Positions 21,698 to 32,847 of a DNA stretch of 64,000 nt are shown here, one piece after another. Position 1 is the first letter of the stretch; every line of letters starts with the position of its first letter. The translations under genes were made by a program, and so were the position numbers. The stretch is from Auriscalpium vulgare. Lineage: Eukaryota; Basidiomycota; Agaricomycetes; Russulales; Auriscalpiaceae. The stretch is taken from positions 1-64,000 of the forward strand of contig JAHBBC010000049.1 in NCBI GenBank assembly GCA_019915015.1, in the 5' to 3' direction. A model generated the notes under the pieces. The model was not told the origin of the DNA, searched no databases, and saw nothing but the letters and a program-made list of their open reading frames with translations.

Positions 21698-22409
21698 AGA
21701 AAAAACTATCACTATGGGCACTGGGGAAGAACACATACTCGAGGCCCTGCGCGGCTCGAGGGGGAGAAAGACGCAGAGGCAGGAAAAAGCGAGCCGACTG
21801 CGGGGCAAGGGGAGAAAGGGGAGAAACGGCGCCGCCGGCCGAAGCGCCCAAAGCGCCGACACCTTCGAAATTTCCGACGCCCCGAGCACCGAGCACGCGG
21901 ATCGCGCAACACGCACCAACTAACTTTCGCCTGCTGAATAATCCAGCAGCACGCGGACCACGCGAATGGAAACATCACGTACCCACGGACCAGGCGCCCG
22001 TTGCAGTTGACAAAGCCGCAGAGGAAGAAGAGGACGAGCACGAGGAATATGTGCTCATGACGGGATCCTATCATCTATCTGCTCTTCCGATTTTGTTGAA
22101 TGACTACTCGTAAAGAGAGGGGGCGGAGACATATCTGCTCACGTCCAGGGCGTAAGTCACAATCTGCCCCAACTGCTGCCGCAGTGCCTGACTTCGTTAT
22201 TGTCCAGATTTATGGTAGACCGGGATGCACTCTCCCGGCAGAGCAGGTAGCGACGGCGCGCCATTCCTCCTCGTATTGTTATTGTTATTGTACTTTCATT
22301 GTAAATCGTGCGCACCGCAAGGCAGTGCAGCACTGCTCGCCGTCTGTAAAAGAATTTACCACGCCCGCCGCTACTTCGCGATTCCCACGCCTGATGCTCT
22401 CGTACCGTC

Positions 22410-22564
22410 ATGCACTCCAATTCTCGTTCTTTCGCCCGGGAAGCGACCCCATCCCTGAAGTTACTGTTATGGATGTGATGACAACCTGCCTAGTCCCACT
22501 CCCGACAGTGGGCCCATCGTGTGCAGCCGCTCGCAGTGCTGAGGCTGGAGCGAGCAACTGGTGA
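22410..22564 (+). pseudogene. Family remnant C2, right copy
   Basis: Duplicate of 17379-17534. A run of three C replaces four C at about 22436, shifting the frame. Confidence 0.5.
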
Positions 22565-22620
22565 AGAAATCCCACCGTGAGGCCTTGGCGAAGTTTGTCG
22601 TCTCGTCTCATCTAACCGTC

Positions 22621-23181
22621 ATGCATCATTCTACCGCCTCGGCCAGCGACAACATCTCTCGAGATAACCTTTCTGTCTTCGTCGAGGAGGACGGCATCCA
22701 GCCCATCCCTGTGGACAGAGGGCCCATCTTGCGCAGCCCGCTGTTCTACGCCACATATGCCCCCGTCGTCGTGCAGACGTACACTCTCCTGTCACCGGAC
22801 GATGCTCTGAAAGCACGCGAGTGGTTTCTGGGAGCCGAGTTCTGCGCTGCGCTTGTCTCGTCAAGTCGTCGGGCTCGAAGTCAGGCGCGAGGCGCAAGAA
22901 GGCACGGCTGAGATCTCGCAGAAAGCTATTCGGCGGCGCATTCTCGAGCGCTTCTTGAGTGCCCTTTCGCGACAATTGATTGCTAATGCCGTGCTCACGA
23001 TCCCTCAGCCTAACTCGCGACAGGCATATGGCTGATGGCGATTCCCGTTCCCCTGTGGTATATGACCGTCATAGAAAATATCATATATAGCGTGCATTGG
23101 AATCAACCAGGTAGAGTGGCAACGCTGATACAGCCCAAGGGGTATATTACTCATCCACGTCCAGGTCCCGTTCTGACATAA
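22621..23181 (+). pseudogene. Tandem five-helix membrane protein family, copy D' (diverged patch)
   Basis: Duplicate of copy D. The five-C run keeps it in frame as far as GAEFCAALV. Then a patch at about 22858-22975 departs from copy D: the second-half helix and the usual CCTCGTGAG donor are replaced by sequence encoding SSSRRARSQARGARRHG, then stop. After 22976 identity with copy D returns. It looks like a local rearrangement or misassembled patch. Confidence 0.55.
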
Positions 23182-23516
23182 GTCTGGACAAAGGCAGTCA
23201 GGCGCCACGGAATAAGTTAGGGGGGCAGATTGTGACTTACTCCCTGGACGTGCGCAGATATACCGACGCCGCCGGTGGGGACCAACAGCTGACCAACAAC
23301 GCTCGGAAGAGCAAATAGACGATGAAATAGGGCCCAGGAGGTGTTCTCCCAGCAGATAGTAACGGCGCGTGATTCCTCCTCCTATTCTTATTGCTATTGT
23401 ACTGTCATTGTAAATCGTGCGCGCCGTAAGACAGTGCTCGCCGTCTGTAAAAGAATTTACCGCTCCTTTGCGATTTCCACGACACTGGCTGATTCGGGAC
23501 TTACTCTCATACCGCC

Positions 23517-23870
23517 ATGCAGTTCAATTTCCGTTCTTACGCCCTGGAGAGTCAAGCGACCCCTTTCCCGAATTTACGTTGGCGATGTAGATGAAATCCT
23601 ACCCAGCACTCCCGAAAATGGGCCCGTCTTCCGCAGTCCCCTGTTTTACGCCACATACACCGGAGTCTTCATCTTGCAGCTGTGGACTCTGGGTGCTGCG
23701 CTTCCCGCCTCGTGAGCTCGCCCTTCTTCCTCGCTGCGGCCGGGCTGGTCGCAAGCGCGCCCCGGCACGGTCGTTGGCGTCGGGCTGCTCGGCTTGCCGT
23801 GCGTGGCGGCCGGCTGGACTCAGCTGCTGCACTCTCGCCGCCGGCCGGTGCTGTTATCACGGTATAAATG
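23517..23870 (+). pseudogene. Family remnant, copy E'
   Basis: Duplicate of copy E with one-base differences (GGAGAG versus GGGAGAG; GCGGCCGGGC versus GCGGCGGGCCGC). The internal deletion of the second helix is the same, so it predates the block duplication. Confidence 0.5.
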
Positions 23871-24213
23871 CAGCCTACGCCCAATAGTCTCGGTGCGTGC
23901 TTCTGTGCTCTCGGCCCAATGAGGGACACTCGTTCTTAGCACCGAGATGTGGGCGCATCTGGTGGAGTGGGTTGATCATGGCTCATTGCGCAGCAGGGCC
24001 CGCTGGCAATCTTCAATTGAGATGGCCCAGTGCTGGTCCAGACCGGCGCAGCAGGAATATCAGGTTCCCGAAGACGCACGGTCAGCCGTCTTACCCACCC
24101 ACCGCTTGTCATTATCTGCGCCATGGCCTGCCTTTGCCTGACTTCGTTGTCTTCCCAAGAAGTTACGCACTGGACTCCTGGCAGCAGCAACAGGCACGCT
24201 ATCCATGCTCTAT

Positions 24214-25489
24214 CTATATTACTTTCACCTTCACTTGTTCGTACAGCGGAGGTGATATCTGCGGAGTGCTCGTCTCTGCATCCACTGCGAACCAGGCCGT
24301 ACTAGAGTTAGCCCTGCAAAGCGTTAACGTTTTATTCAGCGCCGCCCGCTTGGTACAGTGCTACCAGCCGTCATTGTCAGGCTCGCGCTGCGAACTCTAC
24401 CAACCCTCTTCTCTTCTGCAGGCTCGGTCGGCCTGGCATGGAGACCATCTCATCCCCATCCCTCTCTGTATTCATTTTCCGTTAGCTCCTCCAGAGCGTG
24501 CCACATCAGCTGTCGCGCCATACGTCGCTGGGTATGTCCATCGACCGATCGCAGCACTAATTCCTTCTGATGCGAATAACCTCAGATAAACAAACTTGCG
24601 CCCGGGCACGTATACAGTACGTTATGTCCTTGGGGAACGGGGCACGCGCGACACGGACACCGGAGTCGGCATTGCACTTTCAGCGTGCCTGAGACAAAAT
24701 TCTCGCGTCGACAGCTCGCCGCTCGGATAGTAACGCTAACAACCGCATGACATGCCGCGCTGCACGTGTCCATGGTCGGATACGCAGAAAATCCGCGATA
24801 AAGAATATAAATATAAAACGTCCGCGCCGTGGTGTCTTGGCGGCGACGGGGGAGGATGCGCCGGCAGCGGCGGGGGCTCGGTCGCCAGCACGATCACTCG
24901 CGCACGCTTGGAAGATCCCGCCGCCGCTGGGTGGACAAAATCCGATTTTCCATGGGTCCCGGCTGGAGGTCGGGCGTTCGGCGCGCGACAGGGACCCGGT
25001 CGTCAAGCAGGCGTGCAGAGTCGAGACCCGCGTGCGTGCAAGCGATTCAGCGCCCGGACCAGGAGGCTACTTAGCTTAGTACGCCTGACTGCGGCATTAT
25101 AATAATCGACTGACAGGCAGGAACGCGCCGCTGAACAAGCGGCGTCGAATAACGCTGGAAGCAGGCCTAAGCAGGCGGACTCATTATTGCACGACATCAA
25201 ACGGCGACTCGGAGCACATTGAGTTGGCAAGGGAGCCAGCGGCCGCGGTTGCTACTGTCGCACACGGGGAGATGCGTAATCTGGAACGAGCAGGGTATGA
25301 GGATTAAGGAGAGTGTGCAGCTGCCGACATATATAAACAGATAAAATTATGGACCAAGCATGGGTCTAAATGGAGATAAAAACCAGCGCTAAAGGAGAAC
25401 ACGATCAGTCAGATATGGGAACGCGGCGCCATCATGGACACACACGTACAATTTCCCTCCGGAGCCCGAGCGCGTCGCACGCGTGTCCC
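24214..25489. other. Intergenic stretch, no gene seen
   Basis: A long plus-strand frame that crosses from the repeat to 24589 has no conserved features. An A/T-rich patch (AATATAAATATAAAAC, near 24803) stands out but no gene follows it on the plus strand within reach. Confidence 0.4.
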
Positions 25490-26079
25490 TCAGTCCAAGT
25501 CGTTGAGCGCGCCCCTGCGCATGATGTTCATCGCGCGCTTGCGCTGGACGGCGGCATCGCACGGGCCGTCGTGCAGGACGGTGTGGCCGGGGATCGCGCC
25601 GCCGGTGGGGATCTGGAGCGTGCGGGTCTCCTCGAAGGACGGGTACGTGGAGATATGACCGAATGTCGAGACGGCGGCGGTGTCGGTCGCGACGATGAGG
25701 CCGTGGGGGCCGCCGACGACCCAGGCCTCCGCGGTGGAGTTGGGCAGGGTGACGTGCGCGAGGCCGGACACGAAGCTCACCCACCTGGCAGGAGAGGTGA
25801 GTGGGGGGACGTGGGACTGGAGGCGGGGACGTACTGGACGGCGGGGGCGTTGTGGAGGCCGCCGGAGAAGTTTGCGGGGAGGATGGAGAAGCTGGCGTTT
25901 GCGAGGTTGCCGAGCTGGAGGAGCTGTGCGCCGACTGTGCCGGACTGTGTGGACTGGACGAAGCCGGGGTCGAGGGCCCAGCACTCGAAGACGGAGGAGC
26001 CGTTGCGTGCGGCGATGGCGGTGACATTGAGGGTGGGGTAGATGATGGCTTCGGAGGCGAAGGAGAGGGAGGTGGCCAT
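25490..26079 (-). CDS. Small conserved fungal protein, 179 aa, unknown function
   Basis: Two exons (26079-25835 and 25784-25490) with a 50 nt intron starting GTACGT give 179 residues. The protein begins MATSLSFASEAIIYPTLNV, has NASFSILPANFSGGLHNAPA, and after the splice WVSFVSGLAHVTLPNSTAEA, WVVGGPHGLIVATDTAAV and GHISTYPS, then a His/Gly-containing IPGHTVLHDGPC. This pattern of short beta strands and the GLHNAP and PGHTVLH phrases is one I associate with a basidiomycete family of small cupin-like proteins, but that is from memory and not proven. No clear signal peptide is seen. A TATA box lies 42 bp upstream. Several N-glycosylation-like sites (NVT, NGS, NAS, NFS, NST) could fit secretion by another route. 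Confidence 0.6.
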
Positions 26080-26120
26080 GGCTGGGCGGGCGGTGGGGAG
26101 AGCGGGCGGGCGAGGGCTGG

Positions 26121-26127
26121 TTATATA
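26121..26127 (-). promoter_or_regulatory. TATA box upstream of the 25490-26079 gene
   Basis: On the minus strand the sequence reads TATATAA, about 42 bp before the start codon, which implies a very short 5' leader. Confidence 0.5.
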
Positions 26128-28380
26128 GCGGGTTGCGATGCGTGTGTCGGGCCCTGAGGTGCCTTGCCGCCGCGTCGGTCGCCTTGGAATATTCCCTGTC
26201 TGGATCGATGCACATGCATGTTCGTAAGGGTCCCGCCGATCGCCCGCATCCTCGGTATTTTCTCAGATCGCGACGCTTGGCCGCCACGCTCACCTGACCG
26301 CCAGCGTCACTCCCCAGGTACACCCCCCCGGCCGCCGTGCCTCGCGCGCGCACGCCAGCACCCGCCCCGCATCAGCATCTCGACGACCGTGCACACGCCC
26401 AGCGCACAAGAGCCGTGCGCACTGCCCTCCATGTCCTTCCGTACCCGCCGTCCAATGCTTCCGCGCCGCGTTGGCTCGCCGGGTGCTCGGCAGTCAGTCA
26501 GGCCCTCGCCAAATGAACATCCGCGTCCTGAATTTGCGCGCCATGAACGCCTCTGCGCTTCCACCTGCGTCCCCGGACATGAGCCTCGCGTCTGCTGATC
26601 GGCGTACCTCTCTTACGTCCCTCTCGTTTCGACTTACGAGAGCCCCGCCTGCGCGTTTGCTGCCGTGCATTATGTATCCGTGCCGGGACCAAATCCACGA
26701 TCGGACGTGGCGCGGCGCCGACAAGATTCATACATACAATATCTCTCTATCTCTTTCTCTGCATCGGTGGCACCCCAGCGACCGCGACACCGGACTTGCA
26801 ATTGCATTTCTTGGCGCGAGCTACGGACGCCACGGCACAGGCGGCACGCGTAATGTCGACCCTGCCCTAGGCGTTCCTCCCATCATCATCCACCTGACTA
26901 AGTCTCCGTCGGGGCTCCTCTGTCGTGCACTCGCCCACGTCAGAACATGAGACACGACGCGGCATCTGCACCATCTCCGCCCTGCACTCAATCTTCGCCC
27001 ACCCGCCCGCTGCGTTTCGCACTGCGCAATCGCTGGCTGTGCACCGCACGGCTTCCTCTCCAGTCTGCGCCTGGCTTTCTCTTCTCACCGGCGCACTTCG
27101 ACTGCCCACGCCGCGCGTTCTTTGATGATCTTATGCGCCTGTGTGAGCCGTGCAGCGTCGCGTCGGACGGCGCGCCCGCAGCCCGAGTGCGTGTCACCCA
27201 CACGCTGGGTGTGTGCCAAACGCCGCCCCTCGCGTCCGTCGCAGCGTCGTGGCACCGACCGCCGCGTCCCTTGACTCAGCACGACATGCCCAAACGTTTA
27301 ATTGCGCATGCCGGCGCGGTCCAGAGCAGACACCGTGCCATGTCCTGTCGCGCCTGTCGTCGTCGTCTCCAGGACCACGCTCGCACAGGATCAGGATGCC
27401 GTATCCGCCATCATGCAAGCCATGCACCCCCGCATCGCGCACTATCTCCGTGTGGACGTGCGCCCTCCCAAACCCAAACGCGGCCCGCCACCGCCACCGA
27501 AATCGCAGCCCCCCCATTTGCCTATCGCCCCGGCGCTCCTCGCCATCACGCAGCCCAAACACCCGCCTCGGCATCATCACCCCCGCTGCGTTCCTGGCTG
27601 GCCGTCCCCATCCCCATCCACGGATAACCACCCCATTCACTCGCCGCTGCGCCCCTTCCGTCACCCGGCCCAGCGTGGGCACGCGTCGAACGTACGCAGC
27701 GACCCATCACGGCGTGGCGTCAAACTCTCCAGCGACATATACAGGGCACGGCGTGCCTGCGCCGCCATTCAATGTCGGTGCGGGCCGGTTCTTTGCTCTC
27801 ATGCCATATCGTCCAGTGCGCAGACTGATGGGGCGTCTGTCTCTGTCTCGCTCAAAGTGCACCCCGCGCAACTGCTGCCGCTGCCTGCCCACACTCCCGC
27901 TCCAATGATGGCCAGGATCCCGGCGCTGTCTTCTGCGCGTGCGGCTGTACAGTGCGTATCGTCTGCACACCCTTGGCGTCCCACAGCGCGTTCGGCAACT
28001 GCGTACCCGGGCCCGGCGAGATCGCAATCTAATCACCCCACGACATTTCCGCACAACGGACTTCAATTTGAACATACAAGGTATCGTGCCGCTATGCATA
28101 GCTAGCGCTCTACGTTCCAGACATTACTCGTCGTCGCGTAGCGTAAGGGTACAAGAGAAAGAAAATCAGAACAAAAGAACACCGTCTCGATAGCTGCTAA
28201 ATGTACAAAGCCACGTCAATAATAGGAGGCGATTATATGTATGCGTGTTCGGGTGCAATCAATTGTCCGTCCACCCGCCACGATTGGGGAGCGAAAGCCT
28301 TAATTATACAGACAACGAACCGAGAACGCAGCTTTACCACAACCGAAATCCATCCATTTCCACACCGCCTGCAAGGCCGC
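26128..28380. other. 2.2 kb intergenic stretch, no gene seen
   Basis: GC-rich and Pro/Arg/Ser-biased frames overlap on both strands but none carries a domain or credible splice chain. It separates the 3' end of the transcription factor gene from the promoter of the small protein gene. Confidence 0.4.
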
Positions 28381-30890
28381 CTAGTTTTGCACACCTGACG
28401 CGCCCAGCGCGCCAGATGGCGTCGGCGCACTCATCCGCCGCGCGCGGTCCACGAGCCGCTGCTGGTGGTGCCCGCCCAGCGCATTCAGCCCGCCGTTCAG
28501 CGTCATGGACGCCGGCGGGGGCCGCATCCCCGCGCGCGCGCCCTCCTCATCCTCGCCGCTCGCGTCGATCTCGTCCCGCGCCGCCGAAAGCATGCCGACC
28601 GCCGCCCGCTTCGCGTACTCGGGGCCCAGCGTCTGCGACGGCAGGCGCTTGAACGACGGGCGCGAGTCGTCCATGCCAGAGTAAAGCAGCCCCGCGACGT
28701 GTGCGTGGGGCATCGCCGGGCTGCCGTCCGGCGCCGGCGACTCGCTCTGCCCACGCCCGTCGCCGAACGCGTGCGCCAGGCTCGACGCGGTGCTCGACGA
28801 GCTCGACGGCCGGCTCAGATTGAGATGTGCTGTGGCTGCACCGCCGCGCGCGAGGATGGGCGGGAGGTGCTGGATGGGTGGGAGGTGTTGCGGGCTCGAG
28901 CTGTTGCTCTTCTCCTCTGAGCCCGACGAAGACGTTGCCGTGGGCGCACCCCGGCGCTTCGGCACGAGATTGAGGTGGAGGGGTGCCCGCCGCGCAAGCA
29001 CGGCCTGCTCGTAGCTGCGCAGGTCATCGGGATTGTTGTAAACGCGCGCGGCACCGTTATTGAGGGCGGGGGCGGGATTGGCGAGATGGCGCATCGGATC
29101 TACTGTAGATGCCGACGCGCTCGGCGTCTTCACGCTCGGGAGGCTCGCGACGCGCGACAGCCCGCGCTCCTTCCGAGGGCTACGCGGAGCACCTTCGAGG
29201 CTGCCTTCTGGTGGATGGCCGAGCATGGGGCCCGTCAACGGGGTTCGGAGGTACTGCTTCCACATCTCCTTCAATTCCTTCAAAGTCGACGGCGTCGCCA
29301 TCGGCATCCCGTTCGGGTCCTTCTCGCCGCCTGGTCCTCCGCGAGGAGTGACACCGTCTCCCCAGCTACCGTTAGGCGCAGCGCCATCGAAAAACTGGGT
29401 CCCTGGGAAACCGGCGAGGACATTCGGGTCGTCCAGCGACATCAAGCCAAACGCACTCGAGAAACCTCCTTCTCCGTCTGGGGGGTATTGTGAGAGGGGC
29501 CCTGAGGCCGACGACGGCCGCTGTTGCTCAATTGAGGACTGGATATATGCGTTGGATATATGCGCCGGCAGGTGGACAGTCGAGGACGCGGCGGAAGACG
29601 GTTGCGAGTGGCTGGTGGTGCTGCCGTCGCTGGTTGACGGCCGACGATCGTGAGGATGTTCAAGTGTGAAAGCGGGTACCCCATGAGCAAACGGAGCCCC
29701 GCTAGGGTAGTGATGCGACTGGTCGTAGCTGTCTGAGCCGTCCCGGCCATACGGATGCTGCTGCACCTGGAAGTGAGGCGAGCCCTTAACCTCCTGAAAA
29801 CCATATTGCTCACCTTATCATCCACATTGTATCCATAATCCACGTCATTGCGCGGCAGGCGGAAATCATCGTTTGTATCGTACTGCGCGGAATAGCGTGG
29901 ATTGGCGATGGCGGGCTGCTGCTCCGAGTCGGGATACAAAGCGGGCACCTGGCCGCGAATTACGCTTTGGGGCGCCGACCCGGGGATAACACCATGGCGA
30001 GACAGGAAATCGGCGTTCGCGCGATAGCGGGCAGAATAATCGGCGGTGTGTTCGAACGACTCGCGATTGAGTGTCGGCTCAAGCGTCTGGCCCGCGTAGA
30101 TCTGCCCACCATTGGGAAAGCTAAACTGCTGATTGTACACCTGCTGGTTGTTGATCGCGGACGGGTTGAGCGTCGAGCCATTTGCAAGTAAAAATGCGTC
30201 GGAGAGGCGGTATGAGGGCGGGACGGATGGAAGGCCGCTTATCCCGGCAAGAGAATTGGGATCTCCAACAGGGCGTGAAGGATGACCTGGACCCATCGGA
30301 GCGGTCTGCCGGTGGAATTTGACGTACGTGCAACGCGTTTTGCGGTTGACGCATTTGGCTGGTGACGGAGTGAGAAGCGAGAAGGACGATGGCAAGAATA
30401 GGCCTACAGCAAGGGTTTGCACCGTCACAGGGCAAGCTGGATTGGACACACTGGTCGCAGGCCTGCTTTGAGGTCGTGGCGCGACTGGCGGAGGTGGATC
30501 CTTTGCGCCGGGCGGCTGCGGAAGAGACAAGAGGCTTCTCGTTGGGGTGGCACTTGTTGACATGACGCGAGAGCAAGTCGCTGTGCGGGGATTGATCAAT
30601 CAGAGTCGGTGCGGGGTGGAGGCGGGAGGAGGGCCTACCTGCGGGCGAATTGGTCACCGCAGTGCTGACACTTGTATGGGCGATCGCCAGTGTCTGTCGG
30701 AATCGAGAGTCAGCAACGGGAGCGATGGAGAAGGGTGGACCCGAGGCGGCTCCAGGCGAGCGCCGTGGTGTGCCGCCTCGGAGCGGGCGGGGGCTGGGGA
30801 GTGGGACGTACGGGAGCGCATGTGTCGTGCGACGTGCTGGGGCCTGGTGAAGGTAGCCTGACATACGGGACACTTGTGATCGCCAGCCAT
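28381..30890 (-). CDS. Transcription factor with two C2H2 fingers and a Zn2Cys6 cluster
   Basis: Exons 30890-30812, 30693-30639, 30580-30408, 30358-29814 and 29766-28381 give 745 residues in frame. Residues 6-26 form a first C2H2 finger (CPVCQATFTRPQHVARHMRS), followed by the linker HTGDRPY and a second finger (CQHCGDQFARSDLLSRH). A Zn(II)2Cys6 binuclear cluster follows (ACDQC, PC, NPCSKC, RC; spacing CX2CX6CX5CX2CX6C) at about residues 87-113. The rest is low-complexity, rich in Ser, Pro, Gln and Asn, with one conserved-looking segment STLKELKEMWKQYLRTPLTG near the middle. Dual C2H2/Zn2Cys6 regulators are a fungal type of nuclear DNA-binding protein. The target genes cannot be told from sequence. 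Confidence 0.85.
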
Positions 30891-31155
30891 GATGAGAGTT
30901 GAGGAGGACGAGGACGTTGGATACGGAGAAGAAAGCGAGCGAAGGGCGGACGACTAACCTGCCAGGTCCCCGTGGGACCATGATGTCATCGTCTGCACCG
31001 CCGGCGGGTGCCACCCCGTTTTCCCTCCCCTGTTTCAACCCCAATTCCTTGTATTCGCCCCCAATCCATGCCCTATCGCGGTAGCATACATCCTTCGAAA
31101 AGCAACGGCACGCTCACAATTGTCCTGCCCCTACCCTCGGGTCTCCTCTGCGTCA

Positions 31156-32731
31156 TTATTGGCGCGAGATCGTGGCGGAGATCAACCCGCTGTGTGGCGG
31201 TGACGTCAGCGATGCCGCACCCATACCGCAACGGCCTGCCCTCACCTCGGAGCGTCCACCGGTGCAAACACCTCCGCCGCTGCCCTGCAAACCGAGCTCG
31301 TCGTCAGCAACGTCCAACACCGCCGCCCCGCCGACGCCCACGCAGCACCCTCGTCGTCAACCGCCCCACGTGCCCGGCCAGATACGAGATCCCGCCAGAA
31401 GCACTCTATCTATGCCGCTTCTCTATCATCCCTGGGCGTTCCCATCTTTCCCACCCCGATATGACGAAAATAAACATATCACGTACGGGCTTGTGTTGTC
31501 CACGCCGATGTACTTCATGTCCACAGGGATGTAGTGCTTGTTCGGCAGCACGTATCGCACCGTCTGCACAGACCCGCTCTCCGCCAGCAGCCGCTGTCCC
31601 ATCTTGTACAGCGTCGCCTGCCCCCGGCCTCACATCAAACCTTCCCCACCGCCACGACACAAGAAGCACGCACCTGTACGCTCGCGCTCTCATCATGCGC
31701 GAACACATCCAACGTGATCGATCGGGCCAGTGCGCTGATTCTCTCCCCGTCCCACGCCCCGCCCGTCTGCAAACACCCTCAAATCCTATCGTCTTCCTTC
31801 CGCTGCACAGCTGATGCACGCACCTCGGCCTCTTTGCCTACATTCGTCGCACTGAATGCCAGCTTCTTGTCGTCCGAGGGTTCCGCGATCGCGAACGGAG
31901 CGAAGGTGTAGCTCAGGTCGACGGAGGTGCTGAAAATCCGGTCGTCCACTTCTGCCAGGGTCGTGTACTCGTCGCGTACAAACGACTCGAACGCCGACCC
32001 GGTCGTCTTCAGGACTGATATCGCCACGTCAGCTGCACCGCCGCTGCGCACTTGCCATCACCACGCACCGAGCAGATCTCGCAGGCCGGCCTCCACCTTC
32101 GCCACGAGCGCATTCTTGCCGTTCGTCCCGTCGATCTCGATCTGCACAAACTTCTTCTCACTGCCGTCGCGCCAGAACGCGTGCGTGTGCCCCGGGGCCG
32201 GAATGCCGTCCTCGGAGATGCGCGCCCATCGGAGCTGCTCAACGGTGATGAATGACTTGGTGATGTGCGCGTACTTGGACACGAGGTGCGTGCCCAGATG
32301 CAGCGCAAAGCGCGTCGGGTCGAGGATGTGCGGGGACGTCTTGGCCAGATCTGTGCGCTGCGGGTGAATCGTTGCCCGTGTTCCTTGGAGCGCTACGTAC
32401 AGTATGTGATGTTCTTGACTGCAATGCAATGCATGCTCAGCCCCGATCCGCGGAACAACGGAACATGCACACTCACTGGAGTCAGTCGCGACCACGACCG
32501 TGTTGTCAGCCTGCGTGAAGCTGCCCGCCCCTCAGCCCCTCGGTCCCGCACCCAACGCAAACCGACCACGCACCTCGTCTCTATCTGCCCCTCGAGCAGG
32601 GCCGTCACATTGTACTCGACAATATAATGGAACTTTGTGTCCTTGTCGCGCACGACGCGGAAGACGCGAATCTTGTCCTTGCCATAGCGTGCGGCGGCGA
32701 GGAAGCCGGGTGCCTGTGTGTCGGTAGCCAT
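31156..32731 (-). CDS. Urate oxidase (uricase)
   Basis: Nine exons (32731-32574, 32520-32477, 32418-32401, 32350-32069, 32014-31824, 31766-31674, 31617-31487, 31284-31246, 31189-31156) give 329 residues. It oxidises urate to 5-hydroxyisourate in purine breakdown. Family marks are AARYGKDKIRVFRV (catalytic-type Lys), SFTQADNTVVVATDSIKNIT (Thr of the Lys-Thr pair), LGTHLVSKYAHI, FVRDEYTTL, ASVQATLYKMGQ and LPNKHYIPVDMKYIG. Two C-terminal exons of 39 and 34 nt lie beyond a 202 nt intron and restore the family ending AEVFAPVDAPSGLISATISR. The protein ends SRQ rather than an SKL-type peroxisome signal. Exon 3 is only 18 nt. It is divergently transcribed from the ATP20 gene. Confidence 0.93.
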
Positions 32732-32836
32732 ATCGCGGACGTGCGGGGGTGCGATAAGGGCAGCGGAGAGCCCTGCGAGGTTATAAGAGCCTGCACGATA
32801 CTCGGAGGGCCTAGAGCCCGTCCAGAGCCGCATGCA

Positions 32837-32847
32837 GATAAGATAAG
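32837..32847 (+). promoter_or_regulatory. Paired GATAAG sites in the uricase/ATP20 divergent promoter
   Basis: Two GATAAG hexamers overlap by one base, 106-116 bp upstream of the uricase start. GATA factors (AreA/Nit2 type) activate nitrogen-scavenging genes in fungi, and urate oxidase is such a gene. The binding itself is inferred. Confidence 0.45.

Larger units (their letters stand above)
19255..22070 (+). mobile_element. Truncated Ty1/Copia retrotransposon with one LTR
   Basis: A 5' LTR (19255-19450, TG...CA) is followed by a gag-like frame with zinc knuckle, an aspartic protease motif, a pre-integrase zinc region and an integrase core, the Copia order. Reverse transcriptase, RNase H and the 3' LTR are absent. 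The sequence stops at 22070 in the acidic spacer after integrase and passes straight into the right copy of the flanking repeat. The coding part is interrupted by several frameshifts. It cannot be autonomous as it stands. Confidence 0.9.
22071..24213 (+). repeat. Large direct repeat, right copy (2.1 kb)
   Basis: Near-identical to 17039-19254. On its right it continues as CTATATTACTTTCACC, which looks like the uninterrupted (empty) flank of the Copia insertion site. On its left it is fused to the broken 3' end of the Copia element. Confidence 0.95.

Noticed and set aside
26947..28105. Long plus-strand ORFs rich in Pro, Arg, Ser and His
   Set aside because: Several overlapping frames of similar quality occur at once, which indicates composition and not coding.
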